Assembly: GCF_000800015.1 (NCBI RefSeq)
Contig: NZ_JUGR01000002.1
Span: 186,001-250,000, forward strand
Source: Terriglobus sp. TAA 43
GTDB lineage: Bacteria > Acidobacteriota > Terriglobia > Terriglobales > Acidobacteriaceae
Direction of reading: 5' to 3'
DNA: 64,000 nt
Shown one piece after another: positions 9,277-17,638 of this stretch. The position numbers and the translations under genes are program-made. The notes below the pieces were generated by a model. That model saw nothing but the letters and a program-made list of their open reading frames with translations, searched no databases and was not told where the DNA came from. The stretch's first letter is position 1; the number at the start of each line of letters is the position of its first letter.

Positions 9277-10139
9277 AACTAAGCCTTCGCACTGCATGTC
9301 TTTTGATTGCGTGCTGCACGACACCACTTATGCATGCAGCCGCTGTTGAAGTCTCTCTCGCGGTACCTGCGGAAGACGACTACACACGCGGTACACAAGC
9401 GCTAGATCAGCAACGGTGGCAGGACGCCATTACTAGTTTTGATCGTGTGGTGGAAGCCAAGGGCAAGAAGGCAGATGCCGCGCTGTATTGGAAGGCATAT
9501 GCATTAAACAAACTTGGTCGCGATGAGCTGGTAAGCAGCACATGCTCACAATTGCAAACGAGTTTTGCCAGCAGCAGCTGGAACAAGGACTGCGCTGCGC
9601 TTACTGTTGCACGCGGTGCTTCCACCGCAGAAGCAAGGGCTGACCGCGACTCACGGCGTAGCACCGTCGGGTCTGACGCAGATCTGAAAGCCCTTGCATT
9701 GAACTCCCTGCTGAACCGCGATCCCGCGCAGGCGCTCCCTCTCGTTCGCAATATCCTTACCGGCAATAACTCACCAGAGTTGAAACAAAGGGCCCTCACG
9801 ATGCTCGCGCAAAACTCTTCACCCGACGCACAGGCGCTGGTACGGGATGTAGCGACAGGCAAGGTCGCTCCGGAAGAACAGAAACAAGCCATCCGCATGA
9901 TGGGTGTTTTTCAAGGCAAGCGAGCCAATGACACTCTTGCAGAGATCTATCGCTCTTCGAATGACCGCTCCATCAAGCGGACAGTAATCTCCTCGCTGTT
10001 CATCTCCGGCGACGCGCCGCGGATGGTCGACCTTGCGCGCAACGAGAAAGATCTGAGTCTGAAACATGACATCGTTGCCCAGCTTGCCCTGATGAAGGAT
10101 AAGGCGGCAACCGATTACATGATGGAACTTCTGAAGTAA
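9273..10139 (+). CDS. Exported TPR/HEAT-repeat protein
   Basis: 288 residues with a Sec signal peptide (about 1-24, ending MHAAAVE). Residues 35-115 form a TPR-like unit (YTRGTQALDQQRWQDAITSF and following helices). From about 130 to the end are HEAT-like helical pairs of about 30 residues (LKALALNSLLNRDPAQALPL; QRALTMLAQNSSPDAQALV; LKHDIVAQLALMKDKAATDY). These are protein-protein interaction scaffolds without catalytic residues. It overlaps the anti-sigma gene by four bases, so it is a product of the same ECF operon. It may be a periplasmic scaffold or the signal sensed by the anti-sigma factor. The exact role is unknown. Confidence 0.78.
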   Translation: MKLSLRTACLLIACCTTPLMHAAAVEVSLAVPAEDDYTRGTQALDQQRWQDAITSFDRVVEAKGKKADAALYWKAYALNKLGRDELVSSTCSQLQTSFASSSWNKDCAALTVARGASTAEARADRDSRRSTVGSDADLKALALNSLLNRDPAQALPLVRNILTGNNSPELKQRALTMLAQNSSPDAQALVRDVATGKVAPEEQKQAIRMMGVFQGKRANDTLAEIYRSSNDRSIKRTVISSLFISGDAPRMVDLARNEKDLSLKHDIVAQLALMKDKAATDYMMELLK

Positions 10140-10213
10140 TTCACCCACAGCGAATAACACTCCAGACATGCCGCTCGCATGTCCTGGACCTTCTACGCCT
10201 TGAAGGAGGCACC

Positions 10214-11224
10214 ATGCGCAAGATGATCCTGATTTCCATGCTTGCTCTTCCGCTCGCAGCACAGCAGCCGAAGATTCAGAATGGGCAGTTCAGCGTCGCA
10301 TCCACGTCGAACCTGACGAATGAAATCAACACACTGAAAGCGGGCAGTTCAGTTTCGTGGCTGGCCTATACCATTCCAACTTCGCGCAAAATTCAGAACG
10401 GCTGGAACTCCGATAGCGTGGCCTATCTTGAAGGCGATCACGACCGCGATAGAAACGATCAAAGCGACAGCACTCACGAATCCTATCGCGCCTTGCTTCT
10501 GCTTCGTATCGCCAACCACGCCGTGCAAACCATTCGCGTGGAAGACCCGGAACGCCAATTGGACGCAGGCGGGACGAAGGTAGAGTTTTTGCCAACGGTT
10601 GATCCTGCTCAGAGCATCGCAACGCTTCAATCGCTGGCAGAGAGCGCTACATCGAACAAGCTGCGCGATAGCTCGATCTTCGCCATCAGCATTCACAGTT
10701 CGACAGCGACGGTACCTGTACTCATAGCCCTTGCCTCTGCGAACCATGATCTTGCAGTGCGCGAAAAAGCAGCTTTCTGGCTCAGCACACAGCACGGTAA
10801 AGAAGCCATGCCGACTCTCGATACTTGGCTACGCGACGATAAGGATGATCGTTTTCGCGAGAAACTGACCTTTGACCTTACGCTAACCCGAGAACCATCC
10901 GCCGCAGATATTCTGATCCGCACCGCGCATCAGGATGCATCGCCAAAAGTACGGAAACAAGCACAGTTCTGGATGGCAAACATTGTTGGCAAACGAGTGG
11001 CCGGCAGCCTGAGTGATGCAGCACAAAACGATCCCGACGAGGGGGTTCGCAAATCCGCAGTATTTGCACTGTCGAGATTGCCAAACGACGAAGGCACTCC
11101 GCGCCTTATTGAACTGGCACAGAACAATAAAGATGCTGCCGTCCGTAAACAGGCTGTCTTTTGGCTGGGCCAGTCTAATGATCCCCGCGCGCTGGAGTAT
11201 CTGACGCAACTCGTAAAGCGATAG
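10214..11224 (+). CDS. Exported HEAT-repeat protein
   Basis: 336 residues with a short signal peptide (MILISMLALPLAAQQ within the first 19). The first 130 residues are a beta-rich region of unknown fold. From about 145 to 336 there are at least six HEAT repeats of about 30 residues with the pattern LxxLAxxxxDxxVRxxAxFWLxQ (for example VREKAAFWLSTQHGKEAM, VRKQAQFWMANIVG, VRKSAVFALSRLP, VRKQAVFWLGQS). Such repeats bind partners. A strong GAAGGAGG site precedes the ATG. Last gene of the ECF operon, followed by a strong terminator hairpin. The repeated FWL core is unusually regular, suggesting recent internal amplification. Confidence 0.82.
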   Translation: MRKMILISMLALPLAAQQPKIQNGQFSVASTSNLTNEINTLKAGSSVSWLAYTIPTSRKIQNGWNSDSVAYLEGDHDRDRNDQSDSTHESYRALLLLRIANHAVQTIRVEDPERQLDAGGTKVEFLPTVDPAQSIATLQSLAESATSNKLRDSSIFAISIHSSTATVPVLIALASANHDLAVREKAAFWLSTQHGKEAMPTLDTWLRDDKDDRFREKLTFDLTLTREPSAADILIRTAHQDASPKVRKQAQFWMANIVGKRVAGSLSDAAQNDPDEGVRKSAVFALSRLPNDEGTPRLIELAQNNKDAAVRKQAVFWLGQSNDPRALEYLTQLVKR

Positions 11225-11265
11225 TGCATCAGTGAAACCGTAACAACGAAGGCAGTTTCCAGCAC

Positions 11266-11305
11266 AAAGCAAATGGGACAGACGATTGTCTGTCCCATTT
11301 GCTTT
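11266..11305. terminator. Bidirectional intrinsic terminator between convergent genes
   Basis: A perfect 18-bp inverted repeat: left arm 11266-11283 (aaagcaaatgggacagac), loop GATT (11284-11287), right arm 11288-11305 (gtctgtcccatttgcttt). The A/T ends of the arms supply a short U-run on either strand. It sits between the end of the plus-strand HEAT gene (11224) and the end of the minus-strand SurA-like gene (11315), so it can stop transcripts from both sides. Confidence 0.9.
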
Positions 11306-11314
11306 TCTGCGTAC

Positions 11315-13189
11315 CTACTGTTTGTCGGTAGGAGCCGGTTGTGTCGCGTCTCCGGTTGGCTTAGTGGAAGTGCCCGCCGCAGTGCTGCCGTCAGCCGCAG
11401 GCTTAGCCGGACCGTTGACCTGATGCAGACGATCAGGAAGGCCGTTGTCATCCAGCGGCGCCGGCTTCTCAACCGCCTTCTGCTGCATGCGTTCCTTCGC
11501 TTCACCCTTCTGACGTTTCGGCTTTTTCTTCTTGTCCGCTGTGCTGCCATTAAGACCGAGCGCACTGGACTGGGTAGTCTTGTCCTGCTTTTCTCCAGAC
11601 GTCGCAGCAATAGGTGTTGCCTTGACCTTTTCCATTACCTTCGCGTTCTGAGCGTTTTGCTTCTTCTGCTTCACTTCCACTTCGCGGCTACCGTAACGGG
11701 TCTTCTTCTGCTTTTCTGCCTTCGGAGCCGTCGGATCTGTCTCATCCGGTGCGTTCGCAGCAACGGTGTTCGAAGATTCCTGCAGCGGGCTAATGGCTTG
11801 CCCCGGCGCAGCAGCGCTGGTGGCTGTGTTTACTGCATCGCCATCTGCAGTACCTTCCGGCAATGCAGTACGTGGCGCCTGACCATAGCGAATCTTTTCG
11901 CGCTTAACTTTCTTCGGCTTGCCGTTCTTGCCCAGCTCCTGCGTGGCGGGCGTAGCAGCAGCAACTACCTGCGCACGCTTACGCTCATCCATACGCTGCT
12001 TTTCGACCTGCTTCTTCTTCGGTGCCGGCGGCACATACGCCGCGAACACAGGCTTCGTCTGCTTCGTGCTGGCGCCACTGTCCACAAATCCCTGGCGCAC
12101 GTCCAGGTAAGCATCTTCACGCAACTTCGTCAGGTACGCGCGCAGAGCAGGCTGAATCGCTTCCTGATACATCGCGTTCTGCACATCGCCTTCAACCTGT
12201 TCCAACGGCGGCGAGCCTGCCTGCTGATGCTCTGTCACCTTAAGAATGACGTAGCCCTGGCGGGTACGGATGGGCTCCGTAAAACCGCCGACAGGCAGCG
12301 GAAACGTCTTGTCTTCCAGCACCTGCGCGAGTGCGCCATGCTTGAACTGGCCAAGATCGCCACCCTGGGCAGCCGTCGGACCACCCGACGAAGACTTAGC
12401 GGTAGCCGCAAAATCCGCGCCGCCCTTCAGTTTGTCGTAAATGCCCTGCGCCGACTTCTGCGCTGCTTCAATCTGTGTATCGTCTGCGTTTGCCGCTGTG
12501 GGAACAAGAATTTCCGACAACCGCACCTGCTCCGGCTGGGCAAAGTCGGCTTTGTGCTGCTCGTAATATTCGCGAAGAGCCGGACCCGAGATCTTGCCAC
12601 TCAGGCTGCGACCCACTTCGTCGCGAATCACTTCGCTGGTGACGATGTTGTTGCGGATATTGGCTTTAAAGTCTTCCAGGGACAGACCCTGTTGGCGGAT
12701 GGCTGCTTCCAGCGCCTCCATGGACGGGAAGTTGTTCTGCTTACGGATTTCATCCATGCGACGGACAACTTCGGCATCCGGATTCAGGCCGAGCTCCTTG
12801 CCCTTCGACAGCAACAATTGCTGATCGATGAGGTCGCGAAGAAGGTTCTTCTGCCGTTCGACGGGATCGCCCCCGTTGCCGCGGCTGGATGCCAGCTCCT
12901 GCTGCAACTGCTCCTCAGCGCGCTGCACGTCGGAACGCGAAATGATCTGGTCATTTACGCGGACCACAATGTCTTCCACTACCGTCGCATTCGGCGTAAT
13001 GGAAGGCGTGACCGGCAGCGAGAACTGCGGCGTGGGTTCGGCAATTTGCTGCGCCTGCGGCACACCCGGCGACTGGTAACGCGGACGCGGCATGTTCTGC
13101 GGCGCGCTCTGGCCTACGGCCACGGCAGCGGTGGAGAGAAGAACTCCGGCAAAAATACCGGCGCGGAACAGCCTGTTCAATTCGGTCAT
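11315..13189 (-). CDS. SurA/PpiC-type periplasmic peptidyl-prolyl isomerase with long basic tail
   Basis: 624 residues. Signal peptide 1-26 (cleavage near AVGQ). A SurA N-terminal helical region (about 60-205) starts with VVRVNDQIISRSDVQRAEEQL. A parvulin rotamase domain (about 210-320, VRLSEILVPT through FTEPIRTRQGYVILKV) follows. The last 250 residues are low-complexity, rich in Lys, Pro, Ala and Gln, and have no counterpart in E. coli SurA (about 430 residues). The family helps fold outer-membrane proteins in the periplasm. It is divergent from the S41 protease gene, with about 270 bp between, and convergent with the HEAT operon. The tail may bind the cell wall or nucleic acid, but this is a guess. 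Confidence 0.88.
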   Translation of the reverse strand: MTELNRLFRAGIFAGVLLSTAAVAVGQSAPQNMPRPRYQSPGVPQAQQIAEPTPQFSLPVTPSITPNATVVEDIVVRVNDQIISRSDVQRAEEQLQQELASSRGNGGDPVERQKNLLRDLIDQQLLLSKGKELGLNPDAEVVRRMDEIRKQNNFPSMEALEAAIRQQGLSLEDFKANIRNNIVTSEVIRDEVGRSLSGKISGPALREYYEQHKADFAQPEQVRLSEILVPTAANADDTQIEAAQKSAQGIYDKLKGGADFAATAKSSSGGPTAAQGGDLGQFKHGALAQVLEDKTFPLPVGGFTEPIRTRQGYVILKVTEHQQAGSPPLEQVEGDVQNAMYQEAIQPALRAYLTKLREDAYLDVRQGFVDSGASTKQTKPVFAAYVPPAPKKKQVEKQRMDERKRAQVVAAATPATQELGKNGKPKKVKREKIRYGQAPRTALPEGTADGDAVNTATSAAAPGQAISPLQESSNTVAANAPDETDPTAPKAEKQKKTRYGSREVEVKQKKQNAQNAKVMEKVKATPIAATSGEKQDKTTQSSALGLNGSTADKKKKPKRQKGEAKERMQQKAVEKPAPLDDNGLPDRLHQVNGPAKPAADGSTAAGTSTKPTGDATQPAPTDKQ

Positions 13190-13460
13190 GCGTACCTGCG
13201 GAGAGACTTGAAAACGGGCACACTGACCCGCACGGTGTTAGACGAGCGAAGGTAAACCATCGTCATCGGCCAAACCATCTTCCCATTCTACAAGTCTCTG
13301 GGCAGATAAAGGGGAAGCCAGAGCGTTTCGCGGGATAGAAATCGCCGGAGGCTCTGGCCCGCGCCGGGTGACATACCGGTGCTATACTCCGTCATACTCT
13401 GGAGCGCTCTTTGCGGTCTGGAGGAGTGGTCGAAGCAGCAAGCTGAGGTACCGATACCGC

Positions 13461-15080
13461 ATGTCCACACGCACCCGCCGCGCCGTAGTTTCTCTCTCGC
13501 TGTTCTTCGCCACGTGCGCGGTCGGCGGCTCGCTGGTGAACAACAGCGTAAATGCCCAGTCCACCACGGACGAGAGTGCTGTTCGTGACAGCCTGCACCA
13601 GTTCACTGACGTGTATTCCCTGGTGGAGCAGAATTACGCGGACAAACTGGATCAGGACCACGTCGACAAGATCATCTACGACGGCGCGATTCCCAGCATG
13701 CTGCACGTGCTTGACCCGCACTCCAACTTCTACGATCCAAAGGCTTACGCGCAAATGCGCGAAGATCAGCATGGCCGCTACTATGGCGTGGGCATGCATA
13801 TCCAGCCGCAGCTTAATAAGGACGGCGTGCAGCGTGTGGTCGTAATTGATACTTTTGACGGATCGCCTGCTTTCAAATCCGGCATCCGCCCCGGCGACGC
13901 GATTCTGACCATCGACGGCAAAAATGCCGACGGCATGGATTCCCTCGCGGTCAGCAATCTGCTCAAGGGTGCCAAGGGCACGCACGTCACCGTCCAGATG
14001 CTGCGCGAAGGGCAGGACAAGCCTATCAGCTTTGATCTGGTGCGCGATGAAATTCCCCGCCCGTCAGTCGATCTCGCGGATTTCATCCGTCCAGGCATTG
14101 GCTATATTCATGTCACGCAATTCATGGAAACCACTTCGCATGAGGTTGGCGACGCTCTGGCCAAGTTCGGCCCCGATCTCCAGGGTCTGATCATCGACCT
14201 GCGCGGCAACCCCGGTGGCCTGCTGAATGAAGCCGTCGCCATGAGCGACAAGTTCCTGAATAAGGGTGATATCGTCGTCAGCCAGAAGGGACGCAGCTTC
14301 CAGGATGTCGTCTATCGCGCCAACCATGGCGAGCAGGGCAAGCGTTACCCCATCATCGTCCTGGTGAACCGCAACACGGCGTCCGCTGCTGAAATCGTAT
14401 CGGGAGCTCTGCAAGATCATGACCGCGCTCTGATCGTTGGCGAAACCACCTTCGGCAAGGGCCTGGTGCAAACCGTGTTCCAGATTGCAGAAAACACCGG
14501 GCTCGCACTGACGACCTATCACTACTACACGCCCAGCGGCCGCCTGATCCAGCGTGATTACAACGGTGTTTCGCTGTACGACTATTACTACGTTCGCAAC
14601 GACGCCAAGCCAGCCGACAAGTCGAATCTTGAAGTGAAGCAGACGGACAGCGGTCGTACGGTTTACGGCGGTGGCGGCATCACGCCCGACGAGAAGATTG
14701 AGTCGCCTCGTGCGAACTCCTTCCAGGGAACGATGCTGTCGCATGGCGTCTTCTTTGAATACATGAAGCGCTATCTGGGCCATCACACTGTATCGAAGGA
14801 CTTCGCCGTAGACGACGCGGTTCTGGCCGACTTCAAGACCTACCTGAAGTCAGAGAAGATCGACTATACCGACGCCGACTTCAACACGAATCAGACATGG
14901 CTGAAGACCAACATCCGCAGCCAGCTCTTCATCTCGCAGTTTGGCGCAAACGCTGGTTTCAAAGTCGCTCGCGATGAGGATCCAGCTCTCGCGAAGGCAC
15001 TTACTTTCATGCCGGAAGCATTGGCACTGGAAGAGCGCAGCGATAAGTCGCGCGAGACGAAGACGGCCAGCATCAAGTAA
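13461..15080 (+). CDS. S41 family C-terminal processing protease (CtpA-like)
   Basis: 540 residues from the ATG at 13461; this start gives a signal peptide (STRTRRAVVSLSLFFATCA, cleavage near VNAQ). A helical N-domain (about 40-95) is followed by a PDZ domain (about 110-195) with YYGVGMHIQP and SPAFKSGIRPGDAILTIDG. The tail-specific protease core holds the catalytic Ser in NTASAAEIVSGAL and the Lys in GETTFGKGLVQTVF. The protease cleaves exported proteins near their C-termini. A GAGG ribosome site lies 12 bases upstream. It is monocistronic, ended by the hairpin at 15102-15133. Facing the SurA-like gene, it fits an envelope protein quality-control neighbourhood. Confidence 0.93.
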   Translation: MSTRTRRAVVSLSLFFATCAVGGSLVNNSVNAQSTTDESAVRDSLHQFTDVYSLVEQNYADKLDQDHVDKIIYDGAIPSMLHVLDPHSNFYDPKAYAQMREDQHGRYYGVGMHIQPQLNKDGVQRVVVIDTFDGSPAFKSGIRPGDAILTIDGKNADGMDSLAVSNLLKGAKGTHVTVQMLREGQDKPISFDLVRDEIPRPSVDLADFIRPGIGYIHVTQFMETTSHEVGDALAKFGPDLQGLIIDLRGNPGGLLNEAVAMSDKFLNKGDIVVSQKGRSFQDVVYRANHGEQGKRYPIIVLVNRNTASAAEIVSGALQDHDRALIVGETTFGKGLVQTVFQIAENTGLALTTYHYYTPSGRLIQRDYNGVSLYDYYYVRNDAKPADKSNLEVKQTDSGRTVYGGGGITPDEKIESPRANSFQGTMLSHGVFFEYMKRYLGHHTVSKDFAVDDAVLADFKTYLKSEKIDYTDADFNTNQTWLKTNIRSQLFISQFGANAGFKVARDEDPALAKALTFMPEALALEERSDKSRETKTASIK

Positions 15081-15101
15081 TTCCTCATCAACATCATCAA
15101 T

Positions 15102-15133
15102 GAAAAAGGTCGCCAGCATTGGCGGCCTTTTTC
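15102..15133. terminator. Bidirectional intrinsic terminator
   Basis: A 14-bp stem with one G-U type pair: left arm gaaaaaggtcgcca (15102-15115), loop gcat, right arm tggcggcctttttc (15120-15133). The A-run and T-run at the stem ends make it usable in both directions. It lies between the S41 protease stop (15080) and the cyclophilin stop (15142), which converge. Confidence 0.9.
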
Positions 15134-15141
15134 ATTGCGTC

Positions 15142-16287
15142 TTACTTATGAATCGTCACGCTACGGATAATAACCGGCGTCAGAGGTCGGTTGTGTTCAT
15201 CACGCGGCACACGAGCGATTGCCTCAATGCGTTTCACCGAGGTATCGTCACACTGTCCAATGATGGTGAACCCACCATCCAGGCGATGCATGGGATGCTC
15301 TGAGAAAAACAGTTCACTGTTATTGGTGTCTTTGCCGTTGTTTCCAAAGGCGAGACGCCCTGGCCGATCGTACGTAAGCCCCGGCGTGTCTTCATTCTTA
15401 AAGCGAAAGCCGATGTCGGTCGCGCCGCTGGGATCGTTCGTGATGTCTCCGGTCTGAATAACGAAATCCGGTAGGACCCGATCGAAGATCATGCCGTCGT
15501 AAAAGCGCACACCATGCTCCAGGGAATGCGTTTTCGGATTCGTCCAATCCTTTGTTCCATCTGCCAAACTCACAAAGATCTGCGCAGCAATAGGCGATTC
15601 CTTTTCAAACAAACGACAGGTCAGATTTCCCATGGAAGTATGGAAGACCGCCACGCGCCCCGTGGGTTCTGGCCCCTGTAACTTTGCCTGCACAACAGGC
15701 GGCAGTGGAACTGGGGTCAACGGTGGCGGCGCAGAGGCGGCATCCTCCACAATCGACACCCGAAGCAGCTTCACCGCTGCGGAAGGATCGTTATCTGCCG
15801 ACGTAAGCAGGTGTGAAATCTCCTGAACCACCTTTACCGACGCCGCATCGCACAACCCGAAGATGGAACGATTTGGCGAATCCGATTCTGCATTCGCATG
15901 ATCCAGAATCGTGAAGCGGGGAGCCATCTTTCCCTTCTCTCCAATCATCGCCAGCAGCCCCGGTGCATCGAAGTTGCGATCTCCCGGCTCCTCCAAAGGC
16001 GTATCCGCAAGCGCCTTCACTACGACGCCGGAACGCAATCCTCCAGAGATGGCGCCGGAACTTCCACGAAACACCGTGCCGTCATAGAAGGGTTTAGCAG
16101 TGCCACCATCCCATGCGATAGTCCCATTCGCCAATCCAACAAACATCGCGGTGGTTGCGGGTTTTCGATCCGCGAACAGATGACAAGTCACGCGTCCCAT
16201 CGAGGTATCCATCACGGCCATCTGCGCTGAAATGCAGGGAGACACAGCTATTGACACGACAGCAATCAGAGAAAGCGGAATACGCAT
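15142..16287 (-). CDS. Exported two-domain cyclophilin-type peptidyl-prolyl isomerase
   Basis: 382 residues from the ATG at 16287; upstream in-frame codons exist, but this start gives the signal peptide MRIPLSLIAVVSIAVSPCISAQ. Two cyclophilin-like domains follow: domain 1 at about 24-190 and domain 2 at about 210-382, both opening with a [VF]xTSMGxxTCxLF pattern and a PFYDGxxF motif. Domain 2 keeps more of the core (FDRVLPDFVIQTGD, LAFGNNGKDTNNSELFF, HRLDGGFTIIGQC). Domain 1 lacks the central catalytic stretch and is probably structural. Proline isomerisation of periplasmic proteins is expected. It complements the SurA-like isomerase two genes away. Confidence 0.85.
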   Translation of the reverse strand: MRIPLSLIAVVSIAVSPCISAQMAVMDTSMGRVTCHLFADRKPATTAMFVGLANGTIAWDGGTAKPFYDGTVFRGSSGAISGGLRSGVVVKALADTPLEEPGDRNFDAPGLLAMIGEKGKMAPRFTILDHANAESDSPNRSIFGLCDAASVKVVQEISHLLTSADNDPSAAVKLLRVSIVEDAASAPPPLTPVPLPPVVQAKLQGPEPTGRVAVFHTSMGNLTCRLFEKESPIAAQIFVSLADGTKDWTNPKTHSLEHGVRFYDGMIFDRVLPDFVIQTGDITNDPSGATDIGFRFKNEDTPGLTYDRPGRLAFGNNGKDTNNSELFFSEHPMHRLDGGFTIIGQCDDTSVKRIEAIARVPRDEHNRPLTPVIIRSVTIHK

Positions 16288-16476
16288 GAAGAAGGTATAC
16301 CGCACCTCGTCCATCACCATGCCACGTCTTTTTCTTACACGTCTCAGACTTCCCTCAGTTGCGTGTAGTCCTACACGGTGTTCCCGTGTGGAGACCGCTA
16401 TCGCATCAACGGGCCAGCCGCCGTACTGTGAGATCAAGCCGGCCACTGCATCTCACCGCGGGCCACCAGACATCGG

Positions 16477-17613
16477 ATGAAGATTGCAGCGAGATTACCG
16501 CAACGAATTCGGAATGCTGCGACCCTTCATAGAGATGGCGTGCGGAAAGGCGCGCGACTTATCCTTGCCTACGCATTGGCAATAGGACTGTCTCTTCTCT
16601 CCGCGCACTATATCCATCGTTCTCTAGCCTCGCCTGCTGCGCTCAGCCTATGCAGCGGGTTGGCTTTGTGGGCCTGTGTAAGCGAAAGCGCCGCTTCCAG
16701 AAGAACATCTATCCGCCACGCGGCGCTGCTTGAAACCACCGGCACCGCTACAGCAACCTTGCTGTTTTCGACCGCCAGGTATCTCCAGTACGGCCGACAT
16801 TCCTTTACCGAAATATTGCTTGTATTCGGCGCATTCTTCGTTTCTGGACTTCGCGTGTATGGCGATCTCGCTACCGGCATCGGTTCGCAGATCTACATCG
16901 GTTTTCTGCTTGCACTAACAACTCATGCAAGTATTTCCTGGACAACCGACGGCCCACTGATTTTCTTAATCGCACTCACCGCCGCCACACTTCCGCAGCT
17001 ACTACTGCATGGAGAGATGGAGGCTACGCCACGACTTACGCCACAAGGGCCGGACAACGAGACGAAGCCGGCGTGGATAAGAGCGCTTCTCCTAGGGCTT
17101 CAGGCAGCCATTCCCGCAGTCCTAATACTTGTATTGACGCCGATCTTTCGATTGCACGAACCAGCATGGGCAATCACAGCCGCGGCCTATGTGGTTTCCA
17201 CCCAAACGCCCGGCACCACAGATCGGATTCGTCGTCGAATCATCGGTACTTCGATTGGCGTTCCCATCGGCTTGGCTTTCCTCGTCCTGGGGGCCGAGGA
17301 TCATCTTCTCCTTTGGGGCGCAACAGCGATGGGCATGATGTTGTACGCACTCAGCCTGCCCAAGCGTTATGACATTGCCTGTGGAGCGTATGCCTTTGTG
17401 CTGATGCTGACCATGATTGCCAGCGGCGAACGATCCGTCAGTTTGCTGGCCTCTCGTGTCTCAGAGACTCTACTAGGATGCATTCTTTCGTTTCTCACAA
17501 TGGCAACAATGTCATGGATGCAGCGCAAGGCGGAGCGGCTGCAAAAGGAGCGCTATCGAAGGCTGGAGCGGGAGACCGGGATCGAACCGGCGACATTCAG
17601 CTTGGGAAGCTGA
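16477..17613 (+). CDS. FUSC-family (fusaric acid resistance-like) membrane protein
   Basis: 378 residues with about ten hydrophobic segments arranged as two halves separated by a short cytoplasmic part (about 190-205), the layout of small FUSC/aromatic-acid-exporter-like proteins. Residues 210-345 (QAAIPAVLILVLTPIFRLHE, then RRRIIGTSIGVPIGLAF) match the FUSC second-half pattern with the conserved Arg-rich turn. An efflux function is only suspected. The last 15 codons (RLERETGIEPATFSLGS) are the antisense of a tRNA-Gly gene; this tail is commonly seen where a reading frame runs into a tRNA. The natural C-terminus may therefore have been replaced when the tRNA came to lie there. Divergent from the cyclophilin gene. 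Confidence 0.78.
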   Translation: MKIAARLPQRIRNAATLHRDGVRKGARLILAYALAIGLSLLSAHYIHRSLASPAALSLCSGLALWACVSESAASRRTSIRHAALLETTGTATATLLFSTARYLQYGRHSFTEILLVFGAFFVSGLRVYGDLATGIGSQIYIGFLLALTTHASISWTTDGPLIFLIALTAATLPQLLLHGEMEATPRLTPQGPDNETKPAWIRALLLGLQAAIPAVLILVLTPIFRLHEPAWAITAAAYVVSTQTPGTTDRIRRRIIGTSIGVPIGLAFLVLGAEDHLLLWGATAMGMMLYALSLPKRYDIACGAYAFVLMLTMIASGERSVSLLASRVSETLLGCILSFLTMATMSWMQRKAERLQKERYRRLERETGIEPATFSLGS

Positions 17614-17638
17614 CGTTCTGCCACTGAACTACTCCCGC
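17564..17638 (-). tRNA. tRNA-Gly (anticodon CCC)
   Basis: The minus-strand sequence folds as a full cloverleaf. The acceptor stem is GCGGGAG/CTCCCGC, the D-stem GTTC/GAAC and the anticodon stem TCAGC/GCTGA, with loop TTCCCAA giving anticodon CCC. The T-arm is GCCGG-TTCGATC-CCGGT. The 3' end reads T-CCA, so CCA is encoded. Its 3' two-thirds is antisense to the last codons of the FUSC gene. The 5' end is at 17638. Confidence 0.96.

Noticed and set aside
11273-13255. 660-codon open frame on the plus strand across the SurA-like gene
   Set aside because: It is the shadow of the opposite gene: Leu/Arg-rich, without ribosome site, domain or signal. The minus-strand frame has a signal peptide, SurA and parvulin domains.
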